A stretch of DNA of 64,000 nt, taken from contig NZ_VISR01000027.1 in the NCBI RefSeq assembly GCF_007827595.1, positions 102,163-166,162 of the forward strand, in the 5' to 3' direction. The notes beneath the pieces were generated by a model. That model saw nothing but the letters and a program-made list of their open reading frames with translations. It had not been told where the DNA came from and did not search any database. The translations under genes and the position numbers were made by a program. The stretch comes from Streptomyces sp. BK340. GTDB lineage: Bacteria; Actinomycetota; Actinomycetes; Streptomycetales; Streptomycetaceae. Below are positions 17,239 through 26,413 of the stretch, piece by piece (the stretch's first letter is position 1; every line of letters begins with the position of its first letter).

Positions 17239-17667
17239 CTACAGCGGCTTCACGAAGTGGAAGGCCCCGATCTCCATCCGTTCGCGCAGGTAGAAGCGGT
17301 GGGCGTCGGTGCGCTGGGTGCCCGAGTCGAGGTTCAGCTCCTGACAGCCGAGCGCCCGGCCGCGCTCCTCCAGGTGTGCGAGGAGCGCGCGGCCGACCCC
17401 GCCGGACCGGGCGACCGAGGCGGTCACCAGGTCGTCGACGTACAGCTGACGCAGCGAGACGGTGTTGACCAGCACCCGCCAGCCGGCCACCCCCACGCAG
17501 GCCCCGTCGTCGTCATAGGCCGCGGAGAAGCGCAGCCCCTGCGCGCTCCCCTCCGCGTACACCCGGGCGAACAGCTCCTCGGTCAGATGCGGACGCAGCT
17601 CCCGCAGCACGGGCAGCACCTCGGTCCCGAGCCGCGGGTCCCCCGGCTCCAGCTCCATGATCTTCAT
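17239..17667 (-). CDS. GNAT family N-acetyltransferase
   Basis: This 142-residue single-domain protein has the GNAT core: LYVDDLVTASVARSGGVGRA contains the acetyl-CoA loop (R-S-G-G-V-G-R-A), and the C-terminal LNLDSGTQRTDAHRFYLRE is the usual last strand and helix. The match ends in HFVKPL, a frequent ending of this subgroup. It stands alone, 34 bases downstream of the oxidoreductase stop on the same strand, and may share its transcript. The substrate is unknown. Confidence 0.88.
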   Translation of the reverse strand: MKIMELEPGDPRLGTEVLPVLRELRPHLTEELFARVYAEGSAQGLRFSAAYDDDGACVGVAGWRVLVNTVSLRQLYVDDLVTASVARSGGVGRALLAHLEERGRALGCQELNLDSGTQRTDAHRFYLRERMEIGAFHFVKPL

Positions 17668-17700
17668 GTCCGCACCCTAGGGGGCACACCCCCGCCCGCA

Positions 17701-18591
17701 CTACGGCACCAGCACCAGGCGGCCCCGCACCCCGCCCCCGGCCAGCCGCGCGTGCGCCTTCGCGGCCTCGTCCAGGCCGTACGTCCCGGCCACCCGCAGG
17801 GTCAGCACCCCCTCGTCCACGAGCCGGGCCAGCTCCGCCAGCCGGGCCCCGTCGGCGCTCACCATCACGGCCGTGGTCCGCACCCCGCGGACGGAGTCGG
17901 GCTGTCCGCCGGGCCGGGCACTGACGAAGACACCTCCGTCACGCACCGACTCCAGCGCCGGCTCGCCGAGCATCGCCGCGTCCAGCACCGCGTCCACGCT
18001 CGCCGGGGCGAGCCCCTCGGTCGTGAAGTCCGTGGCACCGAGGGACCGCACCAGCTCCTCGTCGGCAGCCCGGGCCTGCCCGGTCACCTTGATCCCGCGG
18101 TGCGCGGCCAGTTGCACGGCGAACCCGCCCATCGCGCCCGCCGCACCGGTCACCAGCAGCGACGCACCCGGCGCCAGCTCCATCAGGTCGAGAGCCTGGA
18201 TCGCGGTCAGCGCGTTCAGGGGCAGGGTGCCGGCGTGCACCGCGTCGACCGTGGCCGGGGCCTCGGCCGCCGCGTCCGCCGGTACGACGACGTACTCGGC
18301 GTGCGTGCCCAGCGGGGCGGTCACGCCCGCCGCGAGGGCCACCACCTGGTCGCCGACCTGCCAGGCCGCGGCCTCGCCCACCGCGTCCACCGTCCCGGCC
18401 ACGTCCCAGCCGAGTCCCAGGGGCTCGCCCGAGCCGCCGAAGAGACCGGCCCGCAGGGCCAGGTCCACGGGGTTCACCGCGCCGGCCGCCACCTTGATCC
18501 GCACCTGCCGCGCCCCCGGCTCGGGCACCGCCACGTCCACGATCTCCACGGCCTCCGGACCGCCGAACGTCTTCACCACAGCAGCACGCAT
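17701..18591 (-). CDS. NADP-dependent quinone oxidoreductase, MDR superfamily
   Basis: This 296-residue enzyme is a medium-chain reductase of the quinone oxidoreductase branch. The N-terminal GroES-like part (KTFGGPEAVEIVDVAVPEPG) is followed by a Rossmann part with a nucleotide loop in VTGAAGAMGGFAVQLA. The catalytic zinc ligands of alcohol dehydrogenases are absent, as expected for this branch. The reaction is probably NADPH-dependent reduction of quinones or enones. ATG 18591 is divergent from an HxlR regulator, the usual partner that represses such genes until a quinone or electrophile appears. Confidence 0.92.
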   Translation of the reverse strand: MRAAVVKTFGGPEAVEIVDVAVPEPGARQVRIKVAAGAVNPVDLALRAGLFGGSGEPLGLGWDVAGTVDAVGEAAAWQVGDQVVALAAGVTAPLGTHAEYVVVPADAAAEAPATVDAVHAGTLPLNALTAIQALDLMELAPGASLLVTGAAGAMGGFAVQLAAHRGIKVTGQARAADEELVRSLGATDFTTEGLAPASVDAVLDAAMLGEPALESVRDGGVFVSARPGGQPDSVRGVRTTAVMVSADGARLAELARLVDEGVLTLRVAGTYGLDEAAKAHARLAGGGVRGRLVLVP

Positions 18592-18679
18592 GTCGACTCT
18601 CCCCGATTTCAAGGTATTTGCTCTACTTCGTGGCCATTTCCCGGCCGCAGCACCAACCATAGGAGAGGTACTATCCATC

Positions 18680-18693
18680 GGTAAGTAGTTACC
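18680..18693. promoter_or_regulatory. HxlR operator-like inverted repeat
   Basis: GGTAA-GTAG-TTACC is perfect and sits between the divergent oxidoreductase and HxlR genes, 32 bases ahead of the HxlR start. It is a good candidate for the site through which HxlR controls both promoters. Confidence 0.6.
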
Positions 18694-18724
18694 TGAGAGT
18701 GCGTAGGGGACCCGGAGGAGAGCC

Positions 18725-19129
18725 ATGGCGACCATGAGCGCGGCCCAGCGGCGCGAGCAGGCCCGTATCGACTACGACGCCTTCCTGGCGGCCTGCCCCA
18801 CCAACAACCTCCTCGGCAGGCTCAGCGACAAATGGGTGGGTCTCGTCGTCGCCGCCCTGGCCCCCGGCCCCATGCGCTACAGCGACATCGGCCGCAAGGT
18901 CGCCGGCGTCAGCCCCAAGATGCTCACCCAGACCCTGCGCACCCTGGAGCGGGACGGCATCGTCTCCCGCACGGTCACCCCGTCCGTCCCGGTCCGGGTC
19001 GACTACGAGCTCACCCCGCTCGGCCGCAGCCTCTCCGGCCTGCTGACCGCGGTGAAGACGTGGGCGGAGACCCACTTCGATGAGGTCCAGGAAGCCCGCG
19101 AGCGGTACGACACGGAGAACCCCGCCTAG
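18725..19129 (+). CDS. HxlR-family transcription regulator
   Basis: A winged-helix protein of 134 residues. The family pattern is clear: a Cys near the start (FLAACPTNN), then LGRLSDKWVGLVV, MRYSDIGRKVAGVSPKMLTQTLRTLERDGIVSR in pieces, and a basic wing. Many HxlR proteins of this type (QorR, HypR) sense quinones or oxidants through the N-terminal cysteine. ATG 18725 follows GGAGGAG. It probably represses the divergent oxidoreductase, and a strong hairpin follows its stop. Confidence 0.94.
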   Translation: MATMSAAQRREQARIDYDAFLAACPTNNLLGRLSDKWVGLVVAALAPGPMRYSDIGRKVAGVSPKMLTQTLRTLERDGIVSRTVTPSVPVRVDYELTPLGRSLSGLLTAVKTWAETHFDEVQEARERYDTENPA

Positions 19130-19141
19130 CCGGCGGACGGG

Positions 19142-19164
19142 CCTTTTGCCGCCTCGGCAAAAGG
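19142..19164 (+). terminator. hairpin terminator after HxlR gene
   Basis: CCTTTTGCCG and CGGCAAAAGG form a perfect 10-base stem with a three-base loop, 13 bases past the stop codon of the HxlR gene. No U-run follows, as is common in Streptomyces. Confidence 0.65.
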
Positions 19165-19232
19165 GCTGGGGCGCGGCCGGTGTCCGGCCACAGCATGGCC
19201 GGACAGACGCTCCCCGAACCCCGAGGTAGGCC

Positions 19233-20635
<1,403 letters not shown>

Positions 20636-20639
<4 letters not shown>

Positions 20640-21115
20640 CCGCGCCCCTCCCGCAGCCGGGCGATCTGCTCCCCGCTGAACTCCACCGTCCGCTGCATGT
20701 GCCGGACGATCACGGCCAGCTCGGTGTCGTCCAGGTCGTCGAAGATCCGCGACCAGTCACCGGCCAGCGAGTCCCACATCCGCCCGAACTCGGCGATCTT
20801 CTCCGGCACGGTGGCCACCAGCACCCGCCGCCGGTCCGCTTCGTCCCGCTGCCGTACGACGTACCCCGCCCGCTCCAGCCGGTCCACCAGCCGGGTCGCC
20901 GACCCGGTCGTCAGCCCCGTCAGCTCCGCGACCCGGCCCGTGGTGACCGGCTCCGCATCCAGCGTGAGCAGGTTCAGGCACTGCAGGTCGGTGGGGTGCA
21001 GCCCGATCCGGTCGGCGACGGCCTGGTTGAACAGGGCGTACGACGCCATGTACCGCCGGGACACCACGGACAGCTCCGCCAGCAGCCCGGACCGCCCGGT
21101 CCCGTTCCCGGCCAT
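20636..21115 (-). CDS. MarR-family transcription regulator
   Basis: A winged-helix repressor of 159 residues with the usual helical dimer ends. The core reads LNLLTLDAEPVTTGRVAELTG, then GSATRLVDRLERAGYVVRQ with the wing DEADRRRVLV. ATG 21115 is preceded by AAGGGGAG; an in-frame extension upstream is less likely. It faces the efflux gene tail to tail, with both stop codons inside one CTAG, an arrangement that makes it the natural candidate regulator of that pump. Confidence 0.92.
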
Positions 21116-21185
21116 GCCGCACTCCCCTTCGTCTGCGTGGTGCAGAGATCGTACGACGGTCCGGACACCCCGGAATCCGGACACC

Positions 21186-21656
21186 TCAGAAGGCGTACGC
21201 GTCCCCGGTGTCGAGGACGAGGACCTTCAGCCGGTCGTTCGAGCGGTCCCGGTCGACCGCACCGCCGTTCCAGGCGGTGTCCACCTCCAGCGTGAACTCC
21301 GAGGGGGCCCCGGCGAGCCGCACGGCGACCGCGATCTCCTCCCCGGTCCCGTCCTCGTCCAGCGCCCCGGTGTCGCACACCAGCGTCCGCTCGTCCGTCC
21401 GCGCGCACCCGGCCGGCAGCAGCTGCCGATCGGCGAGCGGCACCGACCAGCGCAGCTGCACACTCGCACCCGGCACGGCCGCGGGCCCGTCGTTGTGCGG
21501 ACTGACCCGGACCTCCACCTGGTCCCCGTTCATGACGGCGCTCCCGTGGAAGGACAGATCGGCCTCGGGCCCGGCCGCGGCTCCGGCCGGCCCGGCCACA
21601 CCCGCGACCACCATCACGGCACCGCACACACCCAGCACCCATGCCCTCATCCGCAT
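21186..21656 (-). CDS. secreted protein, 156 aa
   Basis: A signal peptide with a short basic start and hydrophobic core ends at about residue 26 (GPAGAAAGPEAD), without a lipobox. The mature part of about 130 residues is a beta-rich domain with the phrase SPHNDGPAAVPGASVQLRW, the pattern of DUF11-like immunoglobulin repeats that decorate cell-surface proteins. Two cysteines could pair. ATG 21656 with GAGGTGG ahead is the likely start. Its function is unknown. Confidence 0.75.
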   Translation of the reverse strand: MRMRAWVLGVCGAVMVVAGVAGPAGAAAGPEADLSFHGSAVMNGDQVEVRVSPHNDGPAAVPGASVQLRWSVPLADRQLLPAGCARTDERTLVCDTGALDEDGTGEEIAVAVRLAGAPSEFTLEVDTAWNGGAVDRDRSNDRLKVLVLDTGDAYAF

Positions 21657-21767
21657 GCCACCTCGCCTTCGACCTGGTCCCGCATGCCGTACGGATGTAT
21701 GCCACGCGAGCGGGCCGTCAGGCGCCGTCCAACAGGTGACACCGCACCCGCGTGCGAAGCTGCCCGC

Positions 21768-22106
21768 ATGTCGATCCTCCGCTCCGCCGCTCTCTTCGTC
21801 GTCGCCGCACTGTTCGAGATCGGCGGCGCCTGGCTGGTCTGGCAGGGCGTGCGCGAGCACCGCGGCTGGCTGTGGATGACCGGCGGGGTCCTCGCGCTGG
21901 GCGCCTACGGATTCGTCGCCACCTTCCAGCCGGACGCGCATTTCGGCCGCATCCTGGCCGCGTACGGCGGGATCTTCGTGGCCGGCTCGATCCTGTGGGG
22001 CATGGTCGCCGACGGCTTCCGGCCCGACCGCTGGGACATCACCGGTGCCCTCGTCTGCCTCGCCGGCATGGCCGTGATCATGTGGGCCCCGAGAGGCGGC
22101 GCCTGA
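21768..22106 (+). CDS. YnfA/UPF0060 family membrane protein
   Basis: This 112-residue protein has four helices in the small-multidrug-resistance fold typical of UPF0060: AALFVVAALFEIGGAWLVWQ, then GGVLALGAYGFVATFQP, and the signature GRILAAYGGIFVAGSILWG followed by the last helix ending in MWAPRGGA. Length and motif order fit the family exactly. The function of the family is not settled; an efflux role has been suggested for some members. It stands alone ahead of the SDR gene, with no obvious terminator between. Confidence 0.92.
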   Translation: MSILRSAALFVVAALFEIGGAWLVWQGVREHRGWLWMTGGVLALGAYGFVATFQPDAHFGRILAAYGGIFVAGSILWGMVADGFRPDRWDITGALVCLAGMAVIMWAPRGGA

Positions 22107-22159
22107 GCCTCGCCTAGGCTGGACGGAGCGCCGACCCTTCTCTCTTCCAGGAGCAGCCC

Positions 22160-22933
22160 ATGGCCCCCGCCCCGTCCGCAGCCTCCCGCATCGCCGTCGT
22201 CACGGGTGCGAGCAGCGGCATCGGCGCCGCGACGGCCCGGCAGCTCGCCGAGGCCGGCTACCGCGTCGTCCTCACGGCCCGCCGCGTGGACCGCATCGAG
22301 GCGCTGGCGAAGGAGATCAACGCGGCCGGCCACTCGGCGACGGCGTACCAGCTGGACGTGACGGACCGCGCCGCGGTCGACGAGTTCGCCACGGCCTTCC
22401 AGACGATCGGTGTGCTGGTCAACAACGCCGGCGGGGCGCTGGGCGCGGACCCGGTGGCCACCGGCGACCCGGCCGACTGGCGCTCGATGTACGAGACGAA
22501 CGTCCTCGGCACCCTGAACCTCACGCAGGCCCTGCTCCCCAAGCTGGAGGCGAGCGGCGACGGCGTGGTGGTCGTGGTGTCGTCCACGGCGGGCCACGGC
22601 ACCTACGAGGGCGGCGGTGGCTATGTGGCCGCCAAGCACGGCGCGCACGTCCTCGCCGAGACCCTGCGCCTGGAGATCGTCGGCATGCCGGTCCGGGTGA
22701 TCGAGATCGCCCCCGGCATGGTCAAGACGGACGAGTTCGCGCTGACCCGCTTCGGCGGCGACGCGGAGAAGGCGGCCAAGGTCTACCAGGGCGTGGCCGA
22801 GCCCCTCAGCGCCGACGACGTGGCCGAGACGATCACCTGGGCGGTCACCCGCCCCAGCCACGTCAATGTGGACCTGCTGGTCCTGCGCCCCCGCGCCCAG
22901 GCCTCCAACACCAAGGTGCACCGGGAACTGTGA
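22160..22933 (+). CDS. short-chain dehydrogenase/reductase
   Basis: A classical SDR of 257 residues. The cofactor loop TGASSGIG is at 15-22, NNAGG at 88-92, the catalytic Ser at 141-142, and Tyr 155 and Lys 159 in GGGGYVAAKHG. An Arg pair after the second strand (ARRVDR) suggests NADPH. It resembles serine or 3-hydroxy acid dehydrogenases of the YdfG group. Its stop overlaps the start of a small membrane protein gene (TGATG). Confidence 0.93.
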   Translation: MAPAPSAASRIAVVTGASSGIGAATARQLAEAGYRVVLTARRVDRIEALAKEINAAGHSATAYQLDVTDRAAVDEFATAFQTIGVLVNNAGGALGADPVATGDPADWRSMYETNVLGTLNLTQALLPKLEASGDGVVVVVSSTAGHGTYEGGGGYVAAKHGAHVLAETLRLEIVGMPVRVIEIAPGMVKTDEFALTRFGGDAEKAAKVYQGVAEPLSADDVAETITWAVTRPSHVNVDLLVLRPRAQASNTKVHREL

Positions 22934-23079
22934 TGGCGGACGAGGACTCGCCCGAGAGGCGCCGCCTGGCCCAGGAGACGAAGAACGAACGGCAGGTCTG
23001 GTACTTCCTGGCCTACTTCCTCTTCGGCATCCACTTCGTGGCGTTCGTGATGATCTACGCCGTGCGCCACGCGAAGTGA
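22933..23079 (+). CDS. small membrane protein, 48 aa
   Basis: The polar, charged first 20 residues (MADEDSPERRRLAQETKNER) are followed by one hydrophobic helix, roughly residues 23-44, and a basic tail. The start overlaps the SDR stop codon, which argues that it is a real gene. It may belong to the small one-helix DUF6126 type, but this is only a resemblance. Its job is unknown. Confidence 0.75.
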   Translation: MADEDSPERRRLAQETKNERQVWYFLAYFLFGIHFVAFVMIYAVRHAK

Positions 23080-23095
23080 CGCACGGCGGCCGTCC

Positions 23096-24289
23096 TCAGC
23101 CCTTCACGCACACGACCTGCTTGAGCTTGGCCACGACCTCCACCAGGTCCCGCTGCTGGTCGATGACCTGGTCGATGGACTTGTAGGCGCCCGGGATCTC
23201 GTCCACGACACCGGAGTCCTTACGGCACTCCACGCCCCGGGTCTGGTCCTCCAGGTCCTTGGTCGAGAAGCGCCGCTTGGCCGCGTTGCGGCTCATCCGC
23301 CGACCCGCGCCGTGCGAGGCCGAGTTGAAGGCATGCTCGTTCCCGAGGCCCTTGACGATGTACGAGCCCGTGCCCATCGAACCGGGGATGATCCCGTAGT
23401 CGCCGGAGCCGGCCCGGATCGCGCCCTTGCGGGTGACCAGCAGGTCCATGTCCTCGTACCGCTCCTCCGCCACGTAGTTGTGGTGGCAGGAGATCTCCTG
23501 CTCGAAGGTCGGCCTGGCCTTCTTGAACTCCTTGCGGACCACGTCCTTCAGGAGCGCCATCATGAGCGCGCGGTTGTACTTGGCGTACTCCTGCGCCCAG
23601 AACAGGTCGTTGCGGTAGGCCGCCATCTGCGGGGTGTCCGCGACGAAGACGGCGAGGTCGCGGTCGACCAGGCCCTGGTTGTGCGGGAGCTTCTGGGCGA
23701 CGCCGATGTGGTGCTCGGCGAGTTCCTTTCCGATGTTCCTGGATCCGGAGTGGAGCATGAGCCATACCGAACCGGATGTATCAACACAAACTTCGACGAA
23801 GTGATTTCCCCCGCCGAGAGTTCCCATCTGCGCAACCGCCCGCTCGTGCCGGAACTTCACCGCCTCGGCAACCCCGTCGAACCGCCCCCAGAACTCGCCC
23901 CACCCGGCGGTGGCCAGCCCATGGAACTGTCCCGGCTCAACGGGAGCGTCATGCATCCCCCGCCCCACCGGGATCGCCTGCTCGATCTTCGACCGCAGCC
24001 GCGACAGATCCCCCGGCAGGTCGTTGGCGGTCAGCGACGTCTTCACCGCCGACATCCCGCAGCCGATGTCCACGCCCACCGCGGCAGGGCACACCGCGCC
24101 CTGCATGGCGATGACCGATCCGACCGTCGCACCCTTTCCGAAGTGCACGTCCGGCATCACGGCCAGGCCCCTGATCCAGGGCAGGGTGGCGACGTTCTGG
24201 AGCTGACGCAGGGCCACGTCCTCCACCGTCGCGGGGTCCGTCCACATCCGGATCGGTACCTTCGCGCCCGGCATCTCCACGTACGACAT
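23096..24289 (-). CDS. rtcB: RtcB-family RNA-splicing ligase
   Basis: RtcB joins 2',3'-cyclic phosphate or 3'-phosphate RNA ends to 5'-hydroxyl ends, using GTP and manganese. The active site is complete in this 397-residue protein: Asp 74 and Cys 77 in GVDIGCGM, His 163 in GGGNHF, His 180 in MLHSGSRNIG, the SCHHNY pair at 269-270, and His 326 in SHGAGRRMSR, the residue guanylylated in known RtcBs. ATG 24289 follows GAGGAA. Codons 161-181, around the second and third metal histidines, are unusually AT-rich for this genome. No RtcA or RtcR gene is nearby. Confidence 0.95.
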   Translation of the reverse strand: MSYVEMPGAKVPIRMWTDPATVEDVALRQLQNVATLPWIRGLAVMPDVHFGKGATVGSVIAMQGAVCPAAVGVDIGCGMSAVKTSLTANDLPGDLSRLRSKIEQAIPVGRGMHDAPVEPGQFHGLATAGWGEFWGRFDGVAEAVKFRHERAVAQMGTLGGGNHFVEVCVDTSGSVWLMLHSGSRNIGKELAEHHIGVAQKLPHNQGLVDRDLAVFVADTPQMAAYRNDLFWAQEYAKYNRALMMALLKDVVRKEFKKARPTFEQEISCHHNYVAEERYEDMDLLVTRKGAIRAGSGDYGIIPGSMGTGSYIVKGLGNEHAFNSASHGAGRRMSRNAAKRRFSTKDLEDQTRGVECRKDSGVVDEIPGAYKSIDQVIDQQRDLVEVVAKLKQVVCVKG

Positions 24290-24505
24290 GACGTTCCTCA
24301 ATTCCCCCGACAAAACAGCAAATGGCTTAAAAGCATCAAAACGCAAAAGCGGCGCCAAGGTCTATGAAAAGGGACAGAGGACCGGCGTCCACGGCAGTGC
24401 GTGCGATACACATTGTGTCCAGCGAGCGCCCCGCGGCGGCAAGCCATTAACCAGCGGGGACACTGGACCACCGAGCGAGTACACACCGTCGAGAGGAGAC
24501 CGACC

Positions 24506-25333
24506 GTGCAGCGGAAGGCGTACGTAACCGGCACCGCCGCCCTCCTCGCGGCACTGCTGGCCGGCTGCACGAGCGGCTCCGGCGGCGACAGCCCGACGGA
24601 CAACGCCAACCCCGGCGACGCCGGTACGGCGACCGTCGCGGCCCAGCCCGGCAAGTACCGCACCCTCCCCGAGCCGTGCGGCGTGATCGACCATGACACC
24701 CTCGACTCGCTGCTGCCCGGCATCAAGCAGCTCACCGACCCGGAGCAGCAGGACAGGGCGTACCAGGGCGACGCCGCACTCACCTACAACACCGACCGCA
24801 AGGTCGGCTGCCGCTGGAAGGTGGAGTCCGCCGACGCCACCGACCGTCTCGCGGTCGACTTCGAGCGAGTGGTGTCGTACGACAACGCGGTCAGCGACGA
24901 CGACCAGGCGCAGAAGCTGTTCCTGGAGAAGCAGACGGCCGCCGACCTGCCCGAGCCGAGCTCCGCCACCCCCGCCACCCCTGCCTCCTCCGCCGCCGGC
25001 TCGGCCACGGCCACCCCCACCCCCTCGGCCACCGCGAGCGACGACGCGTCCCCCTCCGGCACGGAGACCTCCCCGGACGCCACTCCGACCGATCTCCAGC
25101 CCCGCGTGCTGTCCGATCTCGGTGACGAGGCCTATCTGGACGACCAGCTGGGCAGCTCCGGCTCGACCGCCGAACCGCGGACGGTGACTGTGGTGTTCCG
25201 CACGTCCAACGTCGTCGTCACCATCGAGTACGAGGAGCAGCCGACGGCCACCGGAACGGTCCCGGACAGCAAGGAAATGCAGGACAAGGCCCGTGATCTG
25301 GCCTCCCAACTGGCCGACGCCCTCAGCAGCTGA
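24506..25333 (+). CDS. DUF3558-like lipoprotein
   Basis: A 275-residue exported lipoprotein: signal segment, lipobox L-A-G-C, then a disordered acidic linker and a domain opening with YRTLPEPCGVIDHDTLDSLLPG. A Ser/Thr/Pro/Ala-rich insert of about 50 residues splits that domain. The phrase LPEPC followed by a DTLxxLxP helix and a later GCRW cysteine is shared with the next gene, so the two are tandem paralogues. GTG 24506 follows GAGAGGAGA. The family is called DUF3558 and has no known role. Confidence 0.85.
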   Translation: MQRKAYVTGTAALLAALLAGCTSGSGGDSPTDNANPGDAGTATVAAQPGKYRTLPEPCGVIDHDTLDSLLPGIKQLTDPEQQDRAYQGDAALTYNTDRKVGCRWKVESADATDRLAVDFERVVSYDNAVSDDDQAQKLFLEKQTAADLPEPSSATPATPASSAAGSATATPTPSATASDDASPSGTETSPDATPTDLQPRVLSDLGDEAYLDDQLGSSGSTAEPRTVTVVFRTSNVVVTIEYEEQPTATGTVPDSKEMQDKARDLASQLADALSS

Positions 25334-25459
25334 CCCCCGCCGAGGCCCCTTGCGCCGCCACCGGCAAAGCGCACGAACGGAAACCGCACGGCTCCTTCAC
25401 CGCGTACGGTGGCCCCGCAGGAACCCGCACGACCACCGAGCGTCACGAGTGAAGGAACC

Positions 25460-26341
25460 ATGCAGCGAGCAGCCCAGCGAGACGACCGTGCCCGAGACCA
25501 GCGAGCCAAGCGCCTGCGCCGCGCCCTTGTCTGCGCGGCAGCCGTTCCCGCGGTCCTGATCACCGCCGCCTGCTCCTCGGACAGCGGCGACTCCAAGGAC
25601 AAGGGCGGCGCCGACGCCCAGCAGACCGCGACCAGCGGCTCCACGCAGCAGCCCTCCGCGAGCGCCTCCCCGACCGTGCAGCCCGCCGCGTACAAGAAGC
25701 TTCCCGAGCCGTGCGCGGTGCTGTCGAAGGACACCCTGAGCAATCTGGTACCGAAGGGTGCGAAGTCAGGCAAGGAGGGCACCTCCGACGACACCGCCAC
25801 CCGCTCCTCCTGCTCCTGGAGCAGTCTGGACAACAACGGCACCAAGGGCTCCCAGTTCCGCTGGCTCAACGTCTCCCTGCTGCGCTTCGACTCGGACGCG
25901 AGCCGCGGCTCGGGCAACGACCAGGCCCACACGTACTTCGCCCAGCAGGTCAGCGACGCGCGGAGCGTCTCCGGCGCGAAGAACGCCAAGTCGCAGCCGG
26001 TCGCGGGGACGGGCACCGAGGCGACGGCGGTGCGCTACGACCTGCAGAAGAAGGAGGGCGCCTTCAAGCAGCAGACGGTGGTCGCCCGGATCGAGAACGT
26101 GGTCATCACGCTCGACTACAACGGCGCCGGTCTCGCGGGCGAGAAGACGCCGGACGCGAACGAGCTGACCAAGGCGGCGGAGAAGGCCGTCAAGGAGGCG
26201 ATCGCGGCGGTCTCGGCCGCCAACGGTGAAGGTTCCAAGGGGAGTTCCTCCACGAAGCCCTCTTCCTCGCCCTCCAAGCCGGCGTCCAAGCCCTCCTCCT
26301 CCAGCGCATCTCCGTCCAAGTCGGCCACCACTAAGAACTGA
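25460..26341 (+). CDS. DUF3558-like lipoprotein, paralogue of the preceding gene
   Basis: This 293-residue protein has an N-terminus rich in Arg, a lipobox T-A-A-C, a Ser/Thr/Gln linker and the domain opening YKKLPEPCAVLSKDTLSNLVPKG, closely parallel to the upstream gene. A second cysteine (SSCSWSS) corresponds to the GCRW cysteine of the paralogue and could form a disulphide. The C-terminal 40 residues are a Ser/Lys/Pro-rich tail, probably reaching into the cell wall. ATG 25460 follows GAAGGA. Confidence 0.85.
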   Translation: MQRAAQRDDRARDQRAKRLRRALVCAAAVPAVLITAACSSDSGDSKDKGGADAQQTATSGSTQQPSASASPTVQPAAYKKLPEPCAVLSKDTLSNLVPKGAKSGKEGTSDDTATRSSCSWSSLDNNGTKGSQFRWLNVSLLRFDSDASRGSGNDQAHTYFAQQVSDARSVSGAKNAKSQPVAGTGTEATAVRYDLQKKEGAFKQQTVVARIENVVITLDYNGAGLAGEKTPDANELTKAAEKAVKEAIAAVSAANGEGSKGSSSTKPSSSPSKPASKPSSSSASPSKSATTKN

Positions 26342-26375
26342 CCGGCCTCACGTCCGTCGCACGCGTATGCCACTC

Positions 26376-26389
26376 TGTTGCGCGCAACA
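26376..26389. promoter_or_regulatory. 14-base perfect palindrome
   Basis: TGTTGCG-CGCAACA is perfect, 25 bases ahead of the GTG start of the DUF2637 gene. It is too compact for a terminator and looks like a small operator. No regulator can be assigned. Confidence 0.4.
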
Positions 26390-26413
26390 ACACGCAAGGG
26401 GAGGGGAGTACGA

